Source: a bacterium
GTDB taxonomy: Bacteria > Bacillota > Clostridia > Lachnospirales > Lachnospiraceae
Length of the DNA: 64,000 nucleotides
Assembly: GCA_022774325.1 (NCBI GenBank)
Contig: JALFNN010000073.1
Coordinates: forward strand, 1-64,000
Reading direction: 5' to 3'
The position numbers were made by a program, and so were the translations under genes. The notes below the pieces were generated by a model. The model was given only the letters and a program-made list of their open reading frames with translations, did no database searches and was not told where the DNA came from. How positions within the stretch are numbered: the first letter of the stretch is position 1; every line of letters begins with the position of its first letter. Shown piece by piece: positions 18,801 to 27,166 of this stretch.

Positions 18801-21618
18801 TAGAAGTATATGTGCTGTAATCCGGGTTATAATTGCTCTCTTCAAATGCATATCCGAAATGTTCCGTATCATTTACAGCACTCTTACCGGAAATAAATCC
18901 GAGGTTAGTCGCCACAGATACATACATCTCAGGTACAAGCTGCCCACTTTCATTTTTAACATCTTTGATTGTCATTGCTGCAATCGGATGATTTTCGAAT
19001 GTGAAATCTGCTTCACTCTCATCGCAAACCGAGAATGCCATTCCGCCGAACGCGATTGTGTTATCCCGCTTACCGGATACGGTGTCATATACTTTAACAG
19101 TTTCAATCTCACAAGAGCTGAGATCGTAGCTTAAAATGCAATTGCTCAAGTTAAAGTAAATCTTATTATTATACAGAGCACAGGTCATTTTAATAGAAGG
19201 ATAAATATCACATTCTTCTTTGTACTGTGCAAATAATTCTGTCAGAAGTTCGTTTTCTTCCATATCACCGGAAGCGTTTAGAACTCTTGCAACAGTTGTA
19301 TCATCATCTTCATTTACTTTATAATTGAACTCAACCAGTGGTGTAAAATCAGAATCTGCTCCTCCTGATTTGTCTTCGCCAGTAATCGAATGATATACAA
19401 TGCTGTACGTTGGATCGGATCCTTCCATCAGTGCTTCAAAATCAGATTTATTATAATCTCCAGTTCCTTCCGACCCTTCCGATCCTTGTGTGTCTTGCAT
19501 ATTCTTAAATTCCCTCATCATTGCAAGTTGATCAGTAGAGTCATACATATAATAGAACTTAGTTCCATCTGAAAATGCATTCGTTGAAACCCGTGCCATC
19601 CACGAATCCTCATAAGATTTATCATGCGCAGCACATTCCTCTTCACCTGAATACAAGGAAGCAATACCATCTTTTGGCATATTACCATCATACATATCTA
19701 CTGCAGTATCATGGCTGAACATGAAATACATATGATTCATCGTACCATCAATCTCAACACGGTCACGAGACATACACTCTACATAAATATCTGTATAACA
19801 TGGATCAACATAATACCAGGTTCCGTCAACTTTTACAGCATTCCAAAAATGTACTTCACCGAACAAACTCTCTTCGCCAAACATCGTTGTATTAGCACTG
19901 AAAGTGATACGAACCATATCAACAACATAGTTCCTACTGATGTCAAGATTTCCCTCTTCATCGTAATACAGCTCTTTTGCTGTCTTCCAATTTGATGCCA
20001 CACTCATATCAGTTCCGGCACCATCTTTACCATACTGTTCCGGACTCATGCACTGTAACAGATATGCAAATGCTTTCGCATATCCTGCGCACACTCCATA
20101 CCCCTCAGCAAGAATACCGATGTGGTTACCTTCCCATGCACCAAGAATACCTTCTGTCAGACCCGTTGCCGCAGCATCGGCATAAATCGGAATAGCTTTG
20201 TTTGGCGTCATCATAATCTTATCGCCGTTCTCATCTGTTCCCATCTCTACAATTGCCTGGTTTTGCATAGTATCTTGAGTGATATCTTCCAAAGATGTCT
20301 TCTCATCCGGTTTACTCTGGTCTAATGCAACACCGTTTTTCTTTGCGTCATCTATAAACGCATCAGCCTGACTCTTGAGTTCACCAGCAATAGCATCGCC
20401 TTGCTCTCCAAAAGCTTCTCGAACAAAAGCATCTGGATCTTTAGAAATTTTATCGGCATTAGTATTCATGAAATCATCAGCTGCATTTTTCGCAGCATCT
20501 ATCTCATCTTTAGTTGCCTCCTGTTCATCCTTTCCTAAAGTCCGTTGATAAACAATGTTCCAGATAGCGTTTTCATAAAACTGTTGACGAAGATCTGCTA
20601 CAATTCCATCATATATTTGATCATGAAATGACTGTTTAATCTGATCATAATATACGTTATACATTGCTTCATGGATATCATCATAACGCTCATGCTTCAC
20701 TTTTTCTTTCGCAACCATAATCGGATTTCCATCATCATCCTGCATGATATATGACATATCGAAAGTAGCATTATGCGCAATCCAGTCATTCAGTACCAAC
20801 ATCTTCTGAGCCATTGTTTCAGCTCCAGAATCCTTTACTTTTTTTATTGCCTCATCACGTTTTTCTATGATAGCATCTTTATAATATTGAATTCCAAACT
20901 GATCAGCATAATAGAAGTTCTGAATCATTCCTAGCAAATCGTCATAGCTATAGTCACCATTTCTCACATCATCAACAGGTACCTGTGCAAGTACCAACAT
21001 TTCCCCCAGAACTCCCAATCCGTCTTCATTATCATCATTATAAGATAAGAAGAATGGCATCTGCACTCCCAGTACATCGGCGTTATCTTCCCACTGTTTC
21101 TGATACTCACTCCACAGATACAGTATTGTCTGAATCTGCTCCGGCGTCAAAGCAACTGAATCTCCATCCTCATTCAGGACTGTCATGCCCTGCAGCTCTT
21201 CTTCGATGGTGCTCATTACCGGATCGTTTTCATCTACTTCTACAGCATCTTCTTCATCTACAGACACGCTGTGCGGTGTTACACCCGATACATCAATATC
21301 TTCCGCATGTACCGTGTACCCTATAAAATTCTCCTCGATCGGAGTAACTGTAGGCTGTTCTTCTTCCTGCTGTGCCTCCGGTTCAGTTGTATCCGGATTC
21401 GTCGGTTCCGGCTGCGTTGTTTCTTGTTCTTCGGCCACCGGTTCAGTCGTCTCGCCAGCAGCGTCGGCGGGTTCTTCTGTCTCCGGGCTCTCTGTCGTAA
21501 CAGCAGTTTCATTTTCTGTATCGTCAGCTGGGGTCGCATATACAGGGAACGAAATCATACTGAACGTCATAGAGACGGAGAGGAGAAGACTCGCTAGTTT
21601 CTTCATCCTTTTTTTCAT
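15811..21618 (-). CDS. Giant secreted transglutaminase-like ChW-repeat surface protein
   Basis: 1935 residues from the ATG at 21618, chosen for the AAAGGAAGG site; a longer frame lacks a signal peptide at its start. The signal peptide ends near VYA (28), then an acidic Thr/Glu/Pro-rich linker (about 30-95). A large helical region precedes a transglutaminase-like core with Cys510 (GYGVCAGYAKAF), His590 (GEVHFWNAV) and Asp605 (WYYVDPCYTD). From about 1070 to 1640 there are many degenerate modules, each with GH(T/D/E)(Y/W) and a CxxC pair, then WSEWKTVKEPTETEKGLEQR. Six ChW repeats (two sets of three) end the protein. No sorting motif is present. It is probably a wall-associated protein that crosslinks or binds glycans; that role is inference. 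Confidence 0.82.
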   Translation of the reverse strand: MKKRMKKLASLLLSVSMTFSMISFPVYATPADDTENETAVTTESPETEEPADAAGETTEPVAEEQETTQPEPTNPDTTEPEAQQEEEQPTVTPIEENFIGYTVHAEDIDVSGVTPHSVSVDEEDAVEVDENDPVMSTIEEELQGMTVLNEDGDSVALTPEQIQTILYLWSEYQKQWEDNADVLGVQMPFFLSYNDDNEDGLGVLGEMLVLAQVPVDDVRNGDYSYDDLLGMIQNFYYADQFGIQYYKDAIIEKRDEAIKKVKDSGAETMAQKMLVLNDWIAHNATFDMSYIMQDDDGNPIMVAKEKVKHERYDDIHEAMYNVYYDQIKQSFHDQIYDGIVADLRQQFYENAIWNIVYQRTLGKDEQEATKDEIDAAKNAADDFMNTNADKISKDPDAFVREAFGEQGDAIAGELKSQADAFIDDAKKNGVALDQSKPDEKTSLEDITQDTMQNQAIVEMGTDENGDKIMMTPNKAIPIYADAAATGLTEGILGAWEGNHIGILAEGYGVCAGYAKAFAYLLQCMSPEQYGKDGAGTDMSVASNWKTAKELYYDEEGNLDISRNYVVDMVRITFSANTTMFGEESLFGEVHFWNAVKVDGTWYYVDPCYTDIYVECMSRDRVEIDGTMNHMYFMFSHDTAVDMYDGNMPKDGIASLYSGEEECAAHDKSYEDSWMARVSTNAFSDGTKFYYMYDSTDQLAMMREFKNMQDTQGSEGSEGTGDYNKSDFEALMEGSDPTYSIVYHSITGEDKSGGADSDFTPLVEFNYKVNEDDDTTVARVLNASGDMEENELLTELFAQYKEECDIYPSIKMTCALYNNKIYFNLSNCILSYDLSSCEIETVKVYDTVSGKRDNTIAFGGMAFSVCDESEADFTFENHPIAAMTIKDVKNESGQLVPEMYVSVATNLGFISGKSAVNDTEHFGYAFEESNYNPDYSTYTSNFDIEESKMEEMGYSKEINDNDEFMWSAVFVDKIDVTNPCTEQHTYASVTVEPTCGRDGYTENRCTKCGAVEAGTRVVNEGTACDHHYVHFYEQYYTYTGEGENKVWNTGDCYVCTICGFAIEEPTEPTKNDRETQDEFEERYAEYEEENKIYLHAVEIAGHTYEVADANWAADNMSATVTGSASCTVCQNKHLDALGANAYDPKTEDNAANGVIDTTLEKEVELTVGENGKTVSGTCNTGLTISYVATGTSEDGKKITAKKTEITKAGRHDYVATWHWSEVKESEGEETEDVETRSEESESPYTATVDIKCSVCEDSVEGLEASVALDKDNSQAATCDEPGWTVYKATAVYTKAEGEEPYIFETTDEDRKVDEIPATGHNYKGAITWVEKTDEAGNKTGEWDATAVFTCQNDNSHKLEGDDVEVTVTKENTAASCDQAGKVTYTATAKVKGEKGEGIDPVTETKEVETDATGHSYSDDAEHAVWTWSKDYKSATLELTCTSCGEKVKIENQENEEDVVKVTYQTNNATCTVAGTTIYTATAKYEGVTYKDEKTVTDKPLGHDYNTNWNWDQAEDMNAEVPYTATLDLTCKRCDFSDKGIPANVRLKEGSTISATCDKPGQKTYIAEVQYNETIRFETEQPFYTEAATGHEWSEWKTVKEPTETEKGLEQRTCSKCGKEETNEIAPLATPSVEYRTHVQDFGWQATKADGETAGTSGVSKRLEAIEIKLADNESYTGSIEYRTHVQDIGWQGYVKDGATAGTSKQSKRLEAIQIRLTGDIANYYHVYYRVHAQDYGWLDWACDDQVAGTYGLSKRLEAIEIKLVRDGDSAPGSTNKAYVFKNVSYSTHVQDIGWQAAQVNGDIAGTTGKSKRLEAIKINLENQQYKGDIIYTTHIQDIGWQDKTEADWKKNGALSGTSGQSKRLESIRIKLTGEMAEHYDVYYRVHAQEFGWMGWASNGQAAGTAGYSYRLEAIQIQLVPKGEAAPGSTNNAFRQK

Positions 21619-21634
21619 AATTTTCCTTCCTTTA

Positions 21635-21769
21635 TTAATTATTTGTTGAAAAGTTACTACAATCCGTGCTAATGCACTGACTGCACGAACAACTTTTCCC
21701 CCGAATATTACGGTCAAAAAGCTGTTCACATTTCACTTTACTGCAAACCTCGCTGACTTGATATTTCAT
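21635..21769 (-). CDS. Small six-cysteine protein upstream of the giant ChW gene
   Basis: A 44-codon open frame too short for most gene callers. The ATG at 21769 has a very strong AGGGGG site seven bases upstream, and the stop lies 16 bases before the ATG of the giant protein, whose own AAAGGAAGG overlaps the end. Cysteines fall at 9, 14, 27, 29, 32 and 37, giving C-x4-C, then CSC-x2-C-x4-C. There is no signal peptide and the product is hydrophilic. It could be a small metal-binding (zinc ribbon-like) protein, a modified-peptide precursor, or a leader peptide. No radical SAM or peptide-modifying gene lies nearby, which weakens the precursor idea. Translation is supported only by the ribosome site and spacing. 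Confidence 0.45.
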   Translation of the reverse strand: MKYQVSEVCSKVKCEQLFDRNIRGKSCSCSQCISTDCSNFSTNN

Positions 21770-21806
21770 ATTGTTACCCCCTCTGGATGCAGTAAACGGC
21801 GCAGAA

Positions 21807-21827
21807 ATGCTACTCTAAGATTAGCAT
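21807..21827. promoter_or_regulatory. Inverted repeat upstream of the small Cys-rich frame
   Basis: ATGCTA and TAGCAT flank nine bases, 38 bases upstream of the ATG at 21769. A possible -35 (TTGAAA) lies 17 bases from a weak -10 that overlaps one arm, so the repeat could be an operator. Confidence 0.3.
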
Positions 21828-21926
21828 GAATTCTACTTGTTTTCAAGCAGAAATATACCCAATTTATTCCACGAAATGTTGTCACATTTTTCAACAAAAC
21901 TGTACACGAATTTGCCCACTGACATA

Positions 21927-23705
21927 CTATGCATATTTTTCTTTCTTTTCCTTTTTCTGGCTTTCTTCTCCGAATCCGCTTGCCAGAATCTCACTCTTAA
22001 GTCCAAGACGATTGGTTTTGAAGTGGAAGAACGGACGCTCCGGCAATTCCGTGATCCGAACCGGCTGCATATGCTTCTCAAGGCATGCCCGGATCTCATC
22101 TTCCACATCTTCAACCGAATATCCTTCCTCCAGCATAACGTACAGATACGGAAGATAATATCCACTATGCTTGTTGTCCGGTGCCACCACAAAGAACTCA
22201 TCATGGATTCCTGCGATATTTGCATCCGCAACCAGATTTTCCATCTGAAGAGTTGCCAGATCACCGCCGCCATAGCGTGGTGCGGCCCCGCGGGTGAATG
22301 CATGCACGCTGCCATCTTCTTCCATGTATCCGATGTCTCCGGTGTGAAGCCAGATTCTGCCATCCGCATGCTTCTGAAGTACATCCGCTGTGGCTTCCTC
22401 CGTATCGTAGCCGAGCATAACACCCGGGCCGCATTCACAAATTTCTCCAAGCTGATTATATCCCAGTTCTTCCTGTGTTCCCGGTTTGAAGATGCTGATC
22501 ATGCTCAGCGGAAGCGGAATACCGACATTACCATTTGCCATTTCCTTATCTGACATAGGAAGAGTCATATTGGAACCGCCTTCACTGCATCCGTATGCAA
22601 CGGTAAATCGAACATTACAGTTATGGGCATTCAGGAATTTCTGCGCATTCCGGATCTGCTTGTTATTATAGGATTCGCATCCCACTCCCGAAGCAAGCAG
22701 ATGTGACATATCGTAATCCTCCGGGACACGGCCGTTATACATAAGGATCTCCATGAACATCGGAATGGTCGGCCATGCATTCGGGCGATAACGCATCACT
22801 TCCAGATCCACATCGATCGGATCACAGAACGGATCCAGAATCAACAATTTGTTGGATGCCATCGGCATTAATATCATGGACACAACCACCGCTACGAGAG
22901 CAGGCGGCAGCGCGGTCACCAGCCAGGTCGGGCGGAACGCATCGGAACCCGCATAGAAATTCATCTGATGAATAGTTCCGATCATGGTATAGGAAGAATG
23001 GATTACCTGTTTTGACGGGCCGGTGGAACCACTTGTGTATGCACGAAGCAGAGGACGATTCACATCCATCGGTGCTTCTACCGTTCCGGTATATTCGTTT
23101 CCAAGTTCCATAAATTCATCCCAGCTCATAGCGGCCGGTCCATGTGCTTCCTGCCCGGCATAATTATTGTCCAGACATTTCTGAATATAATCCGGCATCT
23201 CACTTCGGCTGCAGGAATTGTAAGGATTCACGAGAACCACTTTCTTCGTCTCACTTCCAGCCAGATATGCTTCCAACTCATTCTGCTGGAGAAAATCATG
23301 TGCTATGATCGCTTTCGCACCGGATTTGGCAACGGCTTCCACATTTTCTTCCAACGTATTATCTCTGCAAAGCAGGGAGGCACCAATCTTCTCTGCCCCC
23401 AGAAGCAGATACACGAATTCCGGAACCGAACGCAGGAATACCGGAATCTGATCATTCTCTCCAAATCCCAATGCACGCAGAGAGCGAGCTGCCGCTTCTG
23501 CATTCTCAAATACTTCCCGCCAGAGAATATCCGCTCCGTAATAATGCATCGCCGCGACCTCATCTCCCGGGCAATTCATTTTCAAATATTCATTGACTGT
23601 ACACTTCGGTACCTCTAATCCACTGATTAACGCTTTCGGATAATATCTCATCCACGGACGATCTACACTTGGTTTCCCAGTCATTTTCTCATTCACATTC
23701 ATCAT
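21927..23705 (-). CDS. AMP-binding (adenylate-forming) enzyme, acyl-CoA synthetase-like
   Basis: 592 residues from the ATG at 23705 (AAGGAG upstream); a longer frame has a non-homologous N-terminus. ANL-superfamily motifs are in order: YTSGSTGPSKQV (phosphate-binding loop), VAYGCSEGG, GEICECGPGVMLGYD, WLHTGDIGYMEEDGSVH (adenosine contact Asp) and, in the C-terminal lid, FHFKTNRLGLK with the expected catalytic Lys. Such enzymes activate a carboxylate with ATP and usually pass it to CoA or a carrier; the substrate is unknown. No carrier protein or modification gene lies nearby. Only a large HTH regulator gene precedes it, separated by a terminator, so it is transcribed alone. Confidence 0.82.
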   Translation of the reverse strand: MMNVNEKMTGKPSVDRPWMRYYPKALISGLEVPKCTVNEYLKMNCPGDEVAAMHYYGADILWREVFENAEAAARSLRALGFGENDQIPVFLRSVPEFVYLLLGAEKIGASLLCRDNTLEENVEAVAKSGAKAIIAHDFLQQNELEAYLAGSETKKVVLVNPYNSCSRSEMPDYIQKCLDNNYAGQEAHGPAAMSWDEFMELGNEYTGTVEAPMDVNRPLLRAYTSGSTGPSKQVIHSSYTMIGTIHQMNFYAGSDAFRPTWLVTALPPALVAVVVSMILMPMASNKLLILDPFCDPIDVDLEVMRYRPNAWPTIPMFMEILMYNGRVPEDYDMSHLLASGVGCESYNNKQIRNAQKFLNAHNCNVRFTVAYGCSEGGSNMTLPMSDKEMANGNVGIPLPLSMISIFKPGTQEELGYNQLGEICECGPGVMLGYDTEEATADVLQKHADGRIWLHTGDIGYMEEDGSVHAFTRGAAPRYGGGDLATLQMENLVADANIAGIHDEFFVVAPDNKHSGYYLPYLYVMLEEGYSVEDVEDEIRACLEKHMQPVRITELPERPFFHFKTNRLGLKSEILASGFGEESQKKEKKEKYA

Positions 23706-23796
23706 AACTAACTCCTTCTCGTATTTTCTGTATTTGCTGCAAAAACTGTTACCAGTGTAGCACAGTGCAAACAGGAACACACGGGAGTCATTTTGA

Positions 23797-23841
23797 CAAA
23801 AAATGGAAGCGTGTGATTCATTTCGAATTACACGCTTCCAT
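23797..23841 (-). terminator. Terminator of the HTH regulator gene
   Basis: TGGAAGCGTGT pairs with ACACGCTTCCA, and on the minus strand it leads into T6 (23798-23803). It separates the regulator from the AMP-binding gene. Confidence 0.85.
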
Positions 23842-23870
23842 TTATTCACATCGTGCCATATTATTTCTGA

Positions 23871-25349
23871 TTATTCCATGTTCATGACCATTTCCATTCC
23901 GTGCATCATGTGCTTTACATAATCAACAATGGCTTCTTTTTCGTAAATCACAACATTATCTTCATATTCCCAGCACGTTTCAAATGACTGTTCCAGTATT
24001 TTCTGCATGTCAAACCGGTTCACTAACATCATATTATTCGGACTTCCCACATTTTTCAGCCGTATACAGGAAATCGTATCCGACAGAAATATACATTGAT
24101 CATCTGCGAATTCAAAATCAGAAATGAATTTACCATAAACCAGACGGATTTCCAGATTTTCATAATTTTCACACAAAGCCAGCATGTGCTTCATATATTT
24201 CATTCTCTGTTCCGCACTCAGATAAACTTTATGATTATAGAAATCCACACTGTGTGCTGTAACCAGATTCGAAAACGCCGTTTCATAAATCATCATCCGG
24301 ATATGTGATTCTTCCATCACCTTTTTCGCAAGCCGATGCGTGTTTCGAACCACCTCAACGCTCGTCGTCAATTTTCCGGTAAGACTTAATTCTTCCAGAA
24401 TTTCTTCAAAAAGCTCATCCGGAAGGAAATGCTCCGTCAAATGCCCGATGACCCATCTCAGATTCGGTGACAGGAGATTATGTACATAATCGTGCTGAAG
24501 CAAGAGATCACTCATCTGAACTCTTCGGAAAAGGAGACGCTCTTTACTGCAGAATGCCTTCATATTTTTATAAATTGTATTACAATTATCCACTTCTTCA
24601 CTCAAAGCAACTGAGATGCATCTGTCAGTGTTAATAAGAAGTCCGCTAATTACGAAATCATCCTTCACCGCAAAGATAAGCCGACCTGCCGCTTGTTCGT
24701 CGCCGTAGAGTTGGAAATCAACAAACGTGTTATCCGTGAGAAGATGGATCAGGAATAACGTGTCATAAAGATAATCCCATTTTTCCAGCTGTATATTCAG
24801 AATCATGGAATAATGCACGTCAGGATATCCTCTGTGATCCGGGATATGCTCATTCTCGATCATCGTAAACTGAATCCGGTATTCATGTTCCACCGCCATC
24901 AGATCCATGACCGCCACAACATCCAGCGAATTAACCCTTCGCAGAACCGGGTGATGCATTTTCCCGATGTATTGCGACAGATTCAGTTCCGGGAAAAATA
25001 ATGTCTTGGGTGCCACATCATTGCCGGTATTCTTCTTCATCTCATTTACATAATTGTATTCCGCCATTATATTATCCAGAATCGCGCTCTTCAGATCCCC
25101 AATATTATCCACCTGATAATTATCCATCAGACTTCTTCTCCCTGCTTCGCTGGCATTATTAACAATACACTGACTAATTCCATTCAATATTTTCCTGGAT
25201 GACTTCTCCGCCGGGATCATGCGCCCGCTCACCCATTTACTGATATAAGATACATCGTACTGCAGTTCCTGAGCCAGTGTATTATTCTTCAGTTCTGCTT
25301 CCGTCATCAGATTATTCAATAATTTGCTGAATCGATTCTTTTCTTCCAT
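23871..25349 (-). CDS. HTH-domain regulator with a large unknown C-terminal region
   Basis: 492 residues from the ATG at 25349, which has AGGAAAGC upstream; a longer in-frame start exists at 25412. Residues 1-60 form a Cro/CI-like HTH: FSKLLNNLMTEAELKNNTLA then YDVSYISKWVSGRMIP. The other 430 residues are a mixed, non-repetitive region with no domain I can name, without membrane segments and with clusters such as IHLLTDNTFVDFQLYGDEQAAG. This layout (short HTH plus long sensor) recurs in Clostridia as stand-alone regulators. Its neighbour downstream, the AMP-binding gene, is a possible target, but a terminator lies between them, so they are not one operon. Confidence 0.7.
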   Translation of the reverse strand: MEEKNRFSKLLNNLMTEAELKNNTLAQELQYDVSYISKWVSGRMIPAEKSSRKILNGISQCIVNNASEAGRRSLMDNYQVDNIGDLKSAILDNIMAEYNYVNEMKKNTGNDVAPKTLFFPELNLSQYIGKMHHPVLRRVNSLDVVAVMDLMAVEHEYRIQFTMIENEHIPDHRGYPDVHYSMILNIQLEKWDYLYDTLFLIHLLTDNTFVDFQLYGDEQAAGRLIFAVKDDFVISGLLINTDRCISVALSEEVDNCNTIYKNMKAFCSKERLLFRRVQMSDLLLQHDYVHNLLSPNLRWVIGHLTEHFLPDELFEEILEELSLTGKLTTSVEVVRNTHRLAKKVMEESHIRMMIYETAFSNLVTAHSVDFYNHKVYLSAEQRMKYMKHMLALCENYENLEIRLVYGKFISDFEFADDQCIFLSDTISCIRLKNVGSPNNMMLVNRFDMQKILEQSFETCWEYEDNVVIYEKEAIVDYVKHMMHGMEMVMNME

Positions 25350-25520
25350 GCTTTCCTGTCCCTCATTTTCACATGATATATATTCAGAGCCCGGCTGATT
25401 TGTTACCTGCATCCGAAGTTATATAATATGAACTTTCACCAAATTCATTAAAAATACATACCTTACTTCTCATTACTATACCATTATTTGAGGAGATTGT
25501 AAATTATTGATATCATTTCA

Positions 25521-27128
25521 TCAAAGTTTCATCTTTTTAACCATAATTCCGGAAAGGATCAAGATTCCCACAATTCCTATTCCCAGAAAGATCATGATGC
25601 CAATCCCGCCTGTTTCAGGCAGCGAAAAGCCCTTCTGATTCTCCACCGCAACCGTGGAAATACTGGAATCCGTATTAAGTTTTGTCACGAATGATCCATC
25701 TGTCGCTGTTATTTCTTTATCATTCACTTTGAGTGTAAATGTGCCTGTTGCAACTTGATTCATTTCGGATGCTGTAATTTCAATTTTGACTGGATTTGCA
25801 AGCAGAGTATAGCCTGCAGGTGACTGTGTTTCTTTCAGATAATAGATTCCTTCATCAAGACGGGTGAATTGCAGCTTTCCGTCTTCGTCCGAAGTTGCTG
25901 TCCCGATTTTGTTTTCTGCGGACAGATTCTCGTTCGAGTAAAGCTCAAATACGGCTCCTTCCAGGGCAGCAGATGGTTTCGCAAATTTCTCCACCTCGAT
26001 GCCAAAGCTGTAGACTTTGATTTCAGCCGATTCGGCCTGGGCATCTGTTCCCGGTTTGTTGTGATACTCAAGGACAGCCTGGTTTGAATTTCCTGTGATT
26101 CCCATCACTGCCTTGTCATTCACTTTGGCAAAATAAGTCACTTCCACAGCTTTCCCAAGGTTCTGCTTAATATAATCCGGCTGGAACTGTATGCTTAGAT
26201 CTTCCGCTGTGCCGGTCTTGTTTTCTGCCGTGAATGCATAGGAATCTAATGATGCGCTGATCGGGATCCCGTCTATCTTGATTGTAACAGGGTGTGTGGT
26301 ATCATTCAGAATTTCCAGTCCGTCGCTCATCGTATCTTTGATTATGAATTTCGGGTTGGTGTAATCTTCTGTATATTCCGGAATCGAAGTTTCGATGACA
26401 TATTGTACGTAGTCTCCTTCTTTCACACTTCCGTCTTCAGAGTCCGCCAGCTTCTTATCAATGGATATTTCTGCGCTTTTCGGAGCAACTGCCACATCAT
26501 AGACCCATTTTGTTCCTGCCGCATTGCTCTGGTAATTATCGGTTGAGGGAATTGACACCAGGAATGGCTTTCCTGCCACATAACCGTCCGGCGCTTTCGT
26601 CTCTACTATCAGATAATAACCAAGTGCCAGATTCTCAAAGGTATAGGTTCCGTCTGTTTCTGCAGTAATCCCGGAGGCAGTCGGCGTTTGCTCTGCGGCA
26701 GCCTGCTCCAGTCGTATCGCAAGTGCATCCAGTTCTGCAGCCGAATAACTGCCGAACAATTCATCAGGCTGAACCGTTTTAAGTACGTCCTGATACGCTG
26801 CTACTTTCTCAAATGATGCAAATTCTCCCACTGTACTTCCCGGAATCAAGCTCATGATTTTATAAATGGAGTATCTGGCACCGCCAATCGGAACCGCCTG
26901 CCCTGTCTCCTTACTCATTCTCTTGATGACCAGGCTCCCCGTCGTCTGCGTTCCGTCGATGATGGAATTGGCTGTCTCGGCAGCCTTTACCTGCATCGGT
27001 ATCATCGCCGCCATTTCGGACGCATTCATTCCGGTCAGAGCAAGTGCCATTACCGCAGCCGCCCACTGCATGCTTTTTTTCTTGTATTTCCTTCCTGCCG
27101 CTTTGTTTCTTGTCATTTGTTTCATCAT
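25521..27128 (-). CDS. Major pilin, isopeptide-forming, LPETGG-anchored (SpaH/EbpB type)
   Basis: 535 residues from the ATG at 27128 (AAAAGGAG upstream). It is exported by a Sec signal ending near VKAAE. The pilin motif WVYDVAVAPK carries the crosslinking Lys217, to which the class C sortase would join the next subunit. Cna-B type domains show E-boxes GYYLIVETKAPDGY and IYYLKETQSPAGY, which support internal isopeptide bonds. It ends with LPETGG, a hydrophobic helix and KKMKL. Length and order match SpaA/SpaH-like backbone pilins. It is the last gene of the pilus operon, 38 bases after the LPMTGG protein, where backbone subunits are often found. Confidence 0.9.
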   Translation of the reverse strand: MMKQMTRNKAAGRKYKKKSMQWAAAVMALALTGMNASEMAAMIPMQVKAAETANSIIDGTQTTGSLVIKRMSKETGQAVPIGGARYSIYKIMSLIPGSTVGEFASFEKVAAYQDVLKTVQPDELFGSYSAAELDALAIRLEQAAAEQTPTASGITAETDGTYTFENLALGYYLIVETKAPDGYVAGKPFLVSIPSTDNYQSNAAGTKWVYDVAVAPKSAEISIDKKLADSEDGSVKEGDYVQYVIETSIPEYTEDYTNPKFIIKDTMSDGLEILNDTTHPVTIKIDGIPISASLDSYAFTAENKTGTAEDLSIQFQPDYIKQNLGKAVEVTYFAKVNDKAVMGITGNSNQAVLEYHNKPGTDAQAESAEIKVYSFGIEVEKFAKPSAALEGAVFELYSNENLSAENKIGTATSDEDGKLQFTRLDEGIYYLKETQSPAGYTLLANPVKIEITASEMNQVATGTFTLKVNDKEITATDGSFVTKLNTDSSISTVAVENQKGFSLPETGGIGIMIFLGIGIVGILILSGIMVKKMKL

Positions 27129-27166
27129 TGTTTCTTCTCCTTTTCTTTTATTTTCAAACAACATCC

